Shown here: in pieces, positions 26,962-35,559 of the stretch
Position numbering within the stretch: the stretch's first letter is position 1
Layout of the letters: every line of letters starts with the position of its first letter
Notes under the pieces: generated by a model
Database searches by the model: none
The model's input: only the letters and a program-made list of their open reading frames with translations
Told to the model about the DNA's origin: nothing
Position numbers and translations under genes: made by a program
Assembly: GCA_947170195.1 (NCBI GenBank)
Contig: CAMVSS010000002.1
Span: 1-54,631, forward strand
Direction: 5' to 3'
DNA from: an uncultured Treponema sp.
Lineage (GTDB): Bacteria; Spirochaetota; Spirochaetia; Treponematales; Treponemataceae
Length of the DNA stretch: 54,631 nucleotides

Positions 26962-29900
26962 TTATAATCCTCCCAATTCGAGAACCATTTCAATCTCGCC
27001 CTCGCTTCGCTTCATGCTACGCGAAATCTGGCTGACTGTCCAGCCACGGCGCTTGAGATCGATAATGGCGGCCTTATCCTTTGGCGAAAGCCTTTCTTCG
27101 GATGAAGGCATAGATGATGATGAACTTGGCGAATCCTGAGTTGAAATGCGCTCAAGAAGGTCAATTTTATCATCTATTTCTTTTGAAAGATTCAGAAGCC
27201 TTGTCTCGCTGTTTACGATTCCCTGACGAGAGTTCTTGACAGCTTCCGCCCTCTTTTCTGTCTCGTCGAGCAAGTTCTGCAGAGATGTGATTTTATCAAC
27301 AGCGTCATTGATTTTTCCGGCGTTATTGTTGATGAAATCAATTTTTCCCTGAATGTCTGAAATCGTTTCCGGCAGATTGTTTGCCTTGCGAGTTACATCA
27401 GAAAGACGGCTTTCGATATCCTTGAGGTTGTCGAAAGTGCTGTCAACTTCCTTGCTGACCTGATCAATCATCTCCTGTTTTTTCTCAAGACGGTCATAGC
27501 GTCCCGAAATATCACCAAGGGTTCGCTGGAAATCGCGGACTGTGAGCTGCATTGACTGAAGGTCGTCGCTCGTTGTCTGAAGCTCGCTGATCTTGTTGTC
27601 CATGCTGCTGCTCAGTTCTATAAGTCGCTCGAAATTTCTCTCCATTGAGTCGATTCTGTTTCGCTCGTTGTTGAACTGCTGGAGTTTTCCATCCATATCG
27701 TCATTCATCTTTTTGATGCTGGCGAAATGATTCTCAAGCTCGTTTGCGATTGTCTGATACTGATCTACGCGCGAAATATCGCCCTTAAGCTCAGCGATCT
27801 GATTCTCAAGCTGCGCCTTAAGCTCATCCGCACGCTGATAGACCTGCATCTGAGAAGCAAAAGCCTTGACCTGCTTGTCTATCTCGCTGAATTTAGTCTG
27901 CAGCTCCGTAGCGTCATTCTGCATTTTCATAACGCTGTCAGCCTGCTGAGAAGCGATCTGATCCTTCATAGCCTGAATCTGAGTTCTGATTTCGCGGAGA
28001 GTCTTTTCAGAATCAACATTCTGTTCCTTTACGCGGTTTTTAGTCTCCTCAATCATCTGCTCATAAATCTGCTGCTGCTCTTTTATGATTCTTTCAGATT
28101 CCTCTCTGTAGCCCGCAACAGAATCCTTTACGCGCTGAGAAAGTTCGTCTATATTGCCGGAAATTTCCTGCTGGCGGCTGATGGCATCTTTCTTGAATTC
28201 ATCGATGCTCTGAGCGAATTCGTTCTGCAGCTCCTCAAGCTTCTGCTCGGTACCAGCCCGAACATTTGAGAACTGAGTTTCGTAGAGAGTCTTTGCCTGA
28301 TCAAATTGCTGCTTAAGCTGCGTTCTCCATGAATTGAACTCGCCGACCATAGCGTCGATCGCATTTGTATTTGATTCGGAACGATTTTTTACGTCGGTCT
28401 CAAGTTTTGCGATATTGCCTTCCGTGTCCTTGAGGCTCTTGTTGAGAAGCTCGTTCAAGCGCTCGCCGTAAGTTTTGAGAGTTCCGCGGATGAACGAATC
28501 TGAATTCGCCGTTGCCGATGCGAGATCATTTCTGTTTTTCTCAGAGAAATCACGCATTTTCTGCTCAACATCAGCGATCTGCTTTTGCAAATCTTCCTGC
28601 GTCTTCTGAATGGCAACGCCGAAACGCTCCGAAGTCTCATGATTCTTTGACTGGATTGCGAGAAGTTTGTTCTTAAGCTCCTCCGCATATTTTGCCTCAA
28701 GCTCCCTGCGCGACTCCTCACCTTCAGAGGCAAGGACAGCGAGCCTGGAATCGAAAGTCTGCTTCCAAGATGAAAGATTTTCGTCGATTGCGTTGCTTCT
28801 GCGCTTCAAATCCTGACCGAAGTTCTCCTCGAAATCCTTGAGCGTTGCGCTGACATTGTTGCTTGCTGTCTGCTTTATGACGTTCAGAGAGTTTTCAAGC
28901 TCCGCGAGGCGGTTCTCGACGATCTTTGCGTCTTCCGCAAGCTTAGTCTGGAACTGACCATGACGAACCGACTGCTCCTGAATAAATTTATTGAATTCCT
29001 GAAGGACCTGCTCCTGCGTCTTCTGCAAAGCGCCGTGCAGTGAAGATTCAAGTGCATCGACATCAGCTCCCGTCTGCTCAAGCTTCTCAAAGCGGTATTC
29101 CATGTTCTTTCGGTAGCTCTCAAGCTGCTTGTCCACAACGCCAAGAAGCTCCGTCTGCTTTGAGTCGTATGCATCGGCGATATTCTTGAGCATATCCTTG
29201 AGCATCTTGTTGATGGAACTGATCTGCTCGTCTGACTGAGTTTTGAAACGCTGAAGTTCCTCGTTTGCAGCGACGACCGTATTGGTAATTTTTTTTGCGG
29301 CCTCAAGAGCATCAACCGTAGACTCATCAAGATTCTTCTTTACCTCTGAAAGCGCGCTGTCAACTTTCTGATTTGCGGCAGTTACGCGGCTGTCCACGCT
29401 GCTCTCAAGATTTGCGATTCGGCTCTTTACGTCAGCTTCGAGGGATGTGACTTTTCCGCCGACTTCTTCATGCAAGCTTACAACAGTATCCGTAACGTTT
29501 TTCTGGAGCTGTCCGCATTTTTCCGAGACAGACCGCTCGAGATTGCTTACAGTGTTTATTACCTCACTCTGCAAACCAGAGACCTTGTTCGAAACGTTCT
29601 CCTGAAGGGAAGAAACCTTTCCCTCAACCTCGTCCTGCAAGCCAGAGACAACCTGCTGGACTCCGTTCTGAAGCGCGCTGACTTTTGTATCAACATCTTT
29701 CTGAAGATTTATGACCTTTTCAGAAACATCGCTCTCAACCTTTACTACCTTACCATCAACAGCTCCCTGAAGCTTTTCCATTCGCTCATTGACACCGCTT
29801 TCGAGCGTATTCATGTTTGAAGTGACGGCAGCCTGCAAATCCATAACCTTCTGCTCAACGCCGTCAACAATTACTATAACCTTTGACTCAACGAGATTCT

Positions 29901-32577
29901 GAAGACCGCCGACCTTTGTCTCGACCGTATTCTGAAGACCGTCAACCTTTGAATCAACCAGATTCTGAAGTTCCGAAACTTTCTCGTTTACGCCGCCCTC
30001 AAGTGAAGAGACCTTGGAATCAACCATCTCCTGCAAATCGGAAACTTTCTGGGCGACACCGTTCTCAAGACCTGAGACTTTTTCGACAACAGACTGCTGG
30101 AGACTGTTTACTTTTTCTATTACACCGCTCTCAAGGCTGTTGACCTTAGAGCTGACAGCCTGCTGGAGATTGCTTACCTTTTCGTTCACGCCGTTTTCAA
30201 GGCCGCTGACTTTCGCAGTGACAGCCTGCTGCAATCCTGTAACCTTTGCATTTACGCCGTCCTCAAGCCCCGAAACTTTCTGATCGACAGAGCTTTCGAT
30301 TCCGCTGACCTTTGCGGCAACATTGTCCTCAATTCCACCAACCCGCGACTCAACCATATCGTTAAGATTTTCAACGCGGTCGGAAACATTTTTCTCAAGC
30401 TCGCTGACCTTTGAATCAACCGTGCTCTCAAGGAGATAAACTTTTTCGTTCACGCCGGACTCAAAACCGTTGACCTTTTCCTCAACCATATCTTTAAGCG
30501 ACTGAACTTTCTCATCGATTCCGCCGACAATTTCCTGAACCTTCGAATCGACATCAACATCAAGATTATTTACTTTTTCGATCACAAGATTCTTGATTTC
30601 ATTTACCTTGCTGTCAACAACGCCATCGATTCCCGTGACTTTTGAGTCAACCAGATTCTGAAGATTTGTGACCTTGTCCTCGACCATCTGCTGAAGGCCG
30701 TCAACCTTCTGGGTCATCTCGCCCTGAATTCCGCTGACACGACCATTTATGTCACGCTGAAGATCCGTAACCCGGCCCTCTACAGAGAGATTCAGATCCG
30801 TGACCTTTTTGTCAACTTCGTTCTGGAGGCTTGTGATCTTTGTAACGACGTCCTGCTGAATGTCGCTGACCTTGTCCTCAACACTGTTCGTAAGACCTGA
30901 GAATTTCTGAATGACGCCGCTCTGAAGGGCATTGAATTTTCCTTCCATCTCGCCCGTGAGATTTCCGATCTGAGACTCGATCGTGCTTGAAAGAGAAGTG
31001 ACTTTTCCGTCCGCTTCCGAAGAGAACGAGGATATCTTGTCCTGAACAGCAGAAATTTTTGAATTTATATCACCATGCATTCCGTTGATTTTAGCCTCAA
31101 CGTCCGTTTTGAACGCAGAAAGATGATTTTCTGAGATTTCCTGAAATTTCGAATATGCGACGGACTCTTTTGTGTCCACATCCTTGATCGTCTTCTCGTA
31201 AAGTTTTGCGTAGCGTTCCTGAATGCCCTGAATCTGCTTTCCCAAAGACTCCCGCAAAGACTCCAGCGTTTTGCCATTTCCGTTGACCTCTGCGGCAAGC
31301 TCTTTTGCAGTTTCCTTTGCCGTGCTGAGAGCTTCGGAAAGCATTTTCTTAAGCTCAGAATTTCCCGCATTGAATTCCTGATGAAGAGCGGCTGCTTTCT
31401 CCTTGACTGATTTTTCGAGCGCACCGACCTGAAGATTAACTTTTTCAGTAATTTCTGCACCACTCTGCTCAACAGAATTTTTGATTTCCGTAATATTTGA
31501 GTCAACATTTCCGCGGATATCAGCGATGTTAGACTCCACGCTTCCACGGATTTCTGAAATATTGCCGTCAACTGTTCCGCGAAGATTTTCGATATTCTTA
31601 AGGAAAGTCTGCTGAAAGTCATTTACGTTTGCTGAAAGTCCGTCCCTGATTTCCGTTATGCTCTGGGTCACGTTCTGCTGCAATGCCGCAACGGAATCAT
31701 TCGCAGAAGAAGAAACCTTTTCCACGTTCTGAACAAAATTTTTCTCGATCTCAGAAAGCTTTACGACGCTTTCCTTCTGCGCCTGATCAAGACGGCTGTC
31801 CAAGTGATCCGCAAGCTGTTTTGTCTGCTCGTCAATGACTTTAAGGACGCTGTTTTTGCGATTGTCGGCCTGCTCCGTCAGCTGGCGGAACGATTCATCT
31901 TCCAGATTTCTTGCGCGTTCAGCAGCCTGCGCATAAGCAGCCTTTATGTCGTTTTCGATTCTGCTCATTGCCTCATCAGTTTTCTGAGCTGCCGATGCGG
32001 ACATATCCTCAAGCGACTGCGCGCGCTCTTTGTACTGATTGAGAAGCTCAGTACCAATAAGCTTGAGGCTCTCGTTGTTGCGCTTTGCAAATTCGTTGTT
32101 GATTTGAGGAATATGATTTTCGATTTTCTGAACGGCCTTTTCCTGAGTATCAAGCCGTGCGTTGAGTTTGTCGATGATTGCAGATTCTTTTTTGAGCTGG
32201 AAAAGGTTCTGCTCAACTTTTTCTGTCATTTCCATCAGCTCGTTGAGGACTTTTCCGTAAGCGTCGATTTTTTCGGCTATTGAATCCACTGTCTCAAACT
32301 GTTTGTCAAATTCTGTGCTCGCATTGTCGAATTCTTCAATCTGCTTTTCGAGTCGTTTTACGGCAGCAACAGCCTGAGCCTGCCTTGTCTCAAGGTTTGC
32401 CGATATGGAGTCCAGCTTCTGCTCCTGGCCTTTGAAAAATTCATTAAAATCTTCAATGCGTTTGTCAGCAAAACGCTTTACTTTTTCCATGGAATTGTTG
32501 TCGCGGTCAATTTTTCTGACCACGATAACAACCGCAGACGAAACAATAATTGATATTAAAATAGAGACAGCAAGCAC
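26962..32577 (-). CDS. Giant membrane-anchored coiled-coil protein with hendecad repeats and C-terminal HTH-like segment
   Basis: 1871 aa; N-terminal TM (ILISIIVSSAVVIVV), long coiled coil including 50 consecutive 11-aa repeats, C-terminal DKAAIIDLKRRGWTVSQISRSMKRSEGEIEMVLELGG. Confidence 0.9.
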   Translation of the reverse strand: MLAVSILISIIVSSAVVIVVRKIDRDNNSMEKVKRFADKRIEDFNEFFKGQEQKLDSISANLETRQAQAVAAVKRLEKQIEEFDNASTEFDKQFETVDSIAEKIDAYGKVLNELMEMTEKVEQNLFQLKKESAIIDKLNARLDTQEKAVQKIENHIPQINNEFAKRNNESLKLIGTELLNQYKERAQSLEDMSASAAQKTDEAMSRIENDIKAAYAQAAERARNLEDESFRQLTEQADNRKNSVLKVIDEQTKQLADHLDSRLDQAQKESVVKLSEIEKNFVQNVEKVSSSANDSVAALQQNVTQSITEIRDGLSANVNDFQQTFLKNIENLRGTVDGNISEIRGSVESNIADIRGNVDSNITEIKNSVEQSGAEITEKVNLQVGALEKSVKEKAAALHQEFNAGNSELKKMLSEALSTAKETAKELAAEVNGNGKTLESLRESLGKQIQGIQERYAKLYEKTIKDVDTKESVAYSKFQEISENHLSAFKTDVEAKINGMHGDINSKISAVQDKISSFSSEADGKVTSLSSTIESQIGNLTGEMEGKFNALQSGVIQKFSGLTNSVEDKVSDIQQDVVTKITSLQNEVDKKVTDLNLSVEGRVTDLQRDINGRVSGIQGEMTQKVDGLQQMVEDKVTNLQNLVDSKVTGIDGVVDSKVNEIKNLVIEKVNNLDVDVDSKVQEIVGGIDEKVQSLKDMVEEKVNGFESGVNEKVYLLESTVDSKVSELEKNVSDRVENLNDMVESRVGGIEDNVAAKVSGIESSVDQKVSGLEDGVNAKVTGLQQAVTAKVSGLENGVNEKVSNLQQAVSSKVNSLESGVIEKVNSLQQSVVEKVSGLENGVAQKVSDLQEMVDSKVSSLEGGVNEKVSELQNLVDSKVDGLQNTVETKVGGLQNLVESKVIVIVDGVEQKVMDLQAAVTSNMNTLESGVNERMEKLQGAVDGKVVKVESDVSEKVINLQKDVDTKVSALQNGVQQVVSGLQDEVEGKVSSLQENVSNKVSGLQSEVINTVSNLERSVSEKCGQLQKNVTDTVVSLHEEVGGKVTSLEADVKSRIANLESSVDSRVTAANQKVDSALSEVKKNLDESTVDALEAAKKITNTVVAANEELQRFKTQSDEQISSINKMLKDMLKNIADAYDSKQTELLGVVDKQLESYRKNMEYRFEKLEQTGADVDALESSLHGALQKTQEQVLQEFNKFIQEQSVRHGQFQTKLAEDAKIVENRLAELENSLNVIKQTASNNVSATLKDFEENFGQDLKRRSNAIDENLSSWKQTFDSRLAVLASEGEESRRELEAKYAEELKNKLLAIQSKNHETSERFGVAIQKTQEDLQKQIADVEQKMRDFSEKNRNDLASATANSDSFIRGTLKTYGERLNELLNKSLKDTEGNIAKLETDVKNRSESNTNAIDAMVGEFNSWRTQLKQQFDQAKTLYETQFSNVRAGTEQKLEELQNEFAQSIDEFKKDAISRQQEISGNIDELSQRVKDSVAGYREESERIIKEQQQIYEQMIEETKNRVKEQNVDSEKTLREIRTQIQAMKDQIASQQADSVMKMQNDATELQTKFSEIDKQVKAFASQMQVYQRADELKAQLENQIAELKGDISRVDQYQTIANELENHFASIKKMNDDMDGKLQQFNNERNRIDSMERNFERLIELSSSMDNKISELQTTSDDLQSMQLTVRDFQRTLGDISGRYDRLEKKQEMIDQVSKEVDSTFDNLKDIESRLSDVTRKANNLPETISDIQGKIDFINNNAGKINDAVDKITSLQNLLDETEKRAEAVKNSRQGIVNSETRLLNLSKEIDDKIDLLERISTQDSPSSSSSMPSSEERLSPKDKAAIIDLKRRGWTVSQISRSMKRSEGEIEMVLELGGL
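29368..31017 (-). repeat. 33-bp-period coding repeat array encoding 50 hendecads
   Basis: Consensus xVxxKVxxLxx, e.g. GVNEKVSNLQQ/AVSSKVNSLES/GVIEKVNSLQQ/SVVEKVSGLEN/GVAQKVSDLQE; array boundaries placed by hand from the translation. Confidence 0.85.
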
Positions 32578-32602
32578 TTTTATTCCCCACCCAAGACTTT
32601 TT

Positions 32603-33274
32603 TTATTTTATCATCATGTCCGTAAACTTTCGATAGCTCGAAAACACGATATCAGCTTCTCTCACACTTTTTTTCAAGATTTTTTTCAGAGGCGACGCAA
32701 TTATCGCGCTCTTCATTCCGGCAAGTTTTGCCCCCCTCACATCAAAATGAACGCTGTTTCCGACGTAAAGTATTTCCTCAGGCTTTACATCAAGCGCAAT
32801 TGCCATGATGCCGAACGGATATTTTGAAGGCTTCAGCGCACCGATTTCTTCTGAACCGAGCACGGCATCACAATACGGAAGAACCCCCCAGACATTTCCC
32901 TTCTGTTCCGGAGGAAAATCTGACAGCAGGGCGATTTTATATCCGGCTTCCTTGAGAGCTTTGAATGTCTCAAAGACATATTTAAAAGAATGTATTCGCT
33001 CAAAAAATGGCTTGAGACCGTCGTAAACGATTTGCTTTATCAGAGCCTTCGCATCGGCGATTCCGCAACCGAGCTCCTCCGCAAGAAGACGAGCCTGATA
33101 TTCATAAAAATCAGGAAGAGGCGCCGTATGATGAAGGATCTTGCGGACACGGCTAAAATGCAGGTAAAAACGCATATGCTTAATCACGTACGGAATAAGC
33201 CGCCAATAGAGACTAAATGATGGATATAGAGTTCCGTCGATATCGAAAGCGACGGCTTTTATATTCTGCAACAT
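32603..33274 (-). CDS. HAD family hydrolase
   Basis: KAVAFDIDGTLYPS (motif I), IALLSDFPP (motif II), GALKPSKYPFG (motif III), ILYVGNSVHFDVRGAKLAGM (motif IV). Confidence 0.9.
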   Translation of the reverse strand: MLQNIKAVAFDIDGTLYPSFSLYWRLIPYVIKHMRFYLHFSRVRKILHHTAPLPDFYEYQARLLAEELGCGIADAKALIKQIVYDGLKPFFERIHSFKYVFETFKALKEAGYKIALLSDFPPEQKGNVWGVLPYCDAVLGSEEIGALKPSKYPFGIMAIALDVKPEEILYVGNSVHFDVRGAKLAGMKSAIIASPLKKILKKSVREADIVFSSYRKFTDMMIK

Positions 33275-33395
33275 AACAAGTAATTATATATGAAGAATAA
33301 AAATCGGTCTATGAAAATATGAAATGTCCTTATTTTTACATGAGGTTGTACGAAAATATCGCGCGTGATTTTTAGTTTTTGGAGATTATATGACG

Positions 33396-34529
33396 CTATT
33401 TCTGAATTGTGTAGGCAAAACTTGCTGTGACAGTTCCGCTTCCAGACGTAAAACGCCACTGAGAGATTTGCGCGACGACTTCGCTTCTGACCCGCGACGG
33501 CAAAGTCGAAGGGATATTGATTCCACCGGCGAGGACGGAACCATCCGCGCTGACCAAAAAAGTGATCTCAACGCTTCTCGTAGCATCCACCTGTGCGGCG
33601 GCCTCTTTCGACAGAACGATCACCGGAGACTTCGGATTGAGGATCGCGCGGGAGCTACCATCGGACATCTGGAACAAGAATTTTCCGTCCGAAGATGTTC
33701 CGCCATGCACGTTCACCGTTGACTTTACGCCGTTGCTGTTGTTCGAAACTACGGCGCTTCCGATCTGACCGAGCGCAGCCGATGTCGTGCCAGAGGCAGT
33801 TCCGTTTTTTGAGTTCGAGTTTGAGCTTCCAGACACGCCCTGAGTCCCGGAGACAGAAGCTGCGGATCCGGACGAGCCAGAAAGAGAACTTTCCGCGCTC
33901 GGTGCGACGGCAGTTCGGCTCGCAGACGAAGAAGATTTCTGGGTTTGCGCCGGAGAATCAGCGAACAGCGCGTCAAAATCGGCGGCACTCACCGTCTTTT
34001 TTGAGGAAGAGCTTGTGTTTTTCTGGAAAGCCGCCATAGGATCAGCCTGAAGGACAGGCTCATTAGCCGGCTTAGCAGCAGCTTTTCCAGCTGGTTCATT
34101 AGCCGAAGCCCTGTCCGAGGCGTTAGCTGGCTTCGGGACCGGCGCAGGGGCTGGAGCCGAGGCGGAGGTGGCGGAATCGGCAGCTCTGGTCCTGCTGGAA
34201 GAAGTCGCTTTTGAAGCAGCCGCAGGAGCATCGCTTGGCTTTGCGTTCGCCGGGGCAGCCGAACTTGCGGATGCGCTCGCCGGAGAAGTTTTTGCCGGAG
34301 AAACACTCTCTGCGATTGCAGCAGATTTTGTCTCGGACGAAGAAGCTTCGGTCAAGCTTGCATCACGCGAAACATGGGCAGGAGCTGAATCAAGGCGAAT
34401 CTGAACCGTCTTGAATTTCTTCGGCTTCATAAAAAGCGCGTACAGGGAGAAAAACAGCAGAATAAACGTCCAGATTGCCAGAGTTCCCAAGAATCCGCAT
34501 GTGGAACTTTTTCGCTCGAATTCTCTCAT
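33396..34529 (-). CDS. TonB-like energy transducer with Ala/Ser-rich linker
   Basis: Single N-terminal TM (LAIWTFILLFFSLYALFM), about 200-aa low-complexity A/S/P linker, C-terminal RSVEITFLVSADGSVLAGGINIPSTLPSRVRSEVVAQISQWRFTSGSGTVTASFAYTIQK. Last gene of an ExbB-ExbD operon. Confidence 0.78.
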   Translation of the reverse strand: MREFERKSSTCGFLGTLAIWTFILLFFSLYALFMKPKKFKTVQIRLDSAPAHVSRDASLTEASSSETKSAAIAESVSPAKTSPASASASSAAPANAKPSDAPAAASKATSSSRTRAADSATSASAPAPAPVPKPANASDRASANEPAGKAAAKPANEPVLQADPMAAFQKNTSSSSKKTVSAADFDALFADSPAQTQKSSSSASRTAVAPSAESSLSGSSGSAASVSGTQGVSGSSNSNSKNGTASGTTSAALGQIGSAVVSNNSNGVKSTVNVHGGTSSDGKFLFQMSDGSSRAILNPKSPVIVLSKEAAAQVDATRSVEITFLVSADGSVLAGGINIPSTLPSRVRSEVVAQISQWRFTSGSGTVTASFAYTIQK

Positions 34530-34933
34530 CGTTCAGTCGTCCTGAGATTTACAGAAACAAAATCTTCTTTGCGAAGCTCGTCAAAAATTTTTACGATTGT
34601 TCCATTTGTGACATTTTCGTCGGCCTCAACCGTAACCGGATATTCATCCTTTGCTTTTCCGCCGGTATCAAAATTCGAAAGGAGATTTCCGATTGAAGAA
34701 ATCGAAGTCTCCTCATCATTGAACCATATCTTTCCATCGCTCTGAACCGTAATGGTTATTCCTGCGACGCCCTCCCCTTGCGCAGTCGTGCTGTGAGGAA
34801 GATTAACGTTTATCGCCGGAAGAATCGCAAAAGTGGTGGAGACCAGAAAGAAAAGAATCAGCTGAAAAACGACATCTATCATCGGCGTGAGATCCACGTT
34901 CACGCCACGCTTTTTTCTTCGAGAAACTTTCAT
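34526..34933 (-). CDS. exbD: ExbD/TolR family biopolymer transport protein
   Basis: RGVNVDLTPMIDVVFQLILFFLVSTTF; TolR/ExbD TM with catalytic Asp. Confidence 0.92.
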   Translation of the reverse strand: MKVSRRKKRGVNVDLTPMIDVVFQLILFFLVSTTFAILPAINVNLPHSTTAQGEGVAGITITVQSDGKIWFNDEETSISSIGNLLSNFDTGGKAKDEYPVTVEADENVTNGTIVKIFDELRKEDFVSVNLRTTER

Positions 34934-35553
34934 CAGCCAAGCCTTCCGATTATTTTCAAAATCAGATTTGTTGAAGAAGATTCCATTGCGGAAATCAGCT
35001 TGTCAGACTTCCGAACCAGATAGTTGTTGAATATCAGAGACGGAATGGCAACAAAGAGACCTGCGGCCGTAGTAACAAGAGCTTCCGAGATCGCACCTGC
35101 CAGAAGAGCCGGATCGCCCATCGTTCCGCCGGCACCGAGCACACCGAAAGCCTTGATGTTGCCGGTTACAGTTCCAAACAGACCGAGCAAGGTAGAAATG
35201 TTTGCGATTGTTCCCAAAAGAGTCAGCCAATGCTCAAACTGAGGAACAACGCTGTCCATCTCGCACTGAACCAGCTCCCTCATATCATTTTCCGAGAGAT
35301 TGCGGCATTCGATGGCTTTTTTTGCAACCTGAGCAAACGGAGTTCCCGCAGAAACGCAGAATGCCATAGCTGCAGAAAAATCTTTTTTCGCCATAGCTGC
35401 TTCAAGATTTTTTCTAAACTTAGCATCCCTTTTTTCCACAGAGCTAAAATAAACACATCTTTCGATAATCACGTAAGTTGCAAAAAGACCGCAAATTACG
35501 ATCGGAATAATCAGAACTCCACCGGATTTCAAAAAATCAATCATCAAAAACAC
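34933..35553 (-). CDS. exbB: MotA/TolQ/ExbB proton channel family protein
   Basis: LTLLGTIANISTLLGLFGTVTGNIKAF...ALLAGAISEALVTTAAGLFVAIPSLIFNNYL. Confidence 0.92.
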   Translation of the reverse strand: MFLMIDFLKSGGVLIIPIVICGLFATYVIIERCVYFSSVEKRDAKFRKNLEAAMAKKDFSAAMAFCVSAGTPFAQVAKKAIECRNLSENDMRELVQCEMDSVVPQFEHWLTLLGTIANISTLLGLFGTVTGNIKAFGVLGAGGTMGDPALLAGAISEALVTTAAGLFVAIPSLIFNNYLVRKSDKLISAMESSSTNLILKIIGRLG

Positions 35554-35559
35554 CTCTAT

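Noticed and set aside
29883-30283. Plus-strand repetitive ORFs (SEDRRPLSRPYSEDRQPLNQP...; FSRPETFSTTDCWRLFTFS...)
   Set aside because: Reverse-complement reading of the 33-bp hendecad repeat; the repetition is explained by the coiled-coil gene.
29368-31017. 33-bp periodic DNA considered as a possible CRISPR-like array
   Set aside because: No constant direct repeat with unique spacers; the period is explained by 11-codon protein repeats in an open frame and there are no cas genes.
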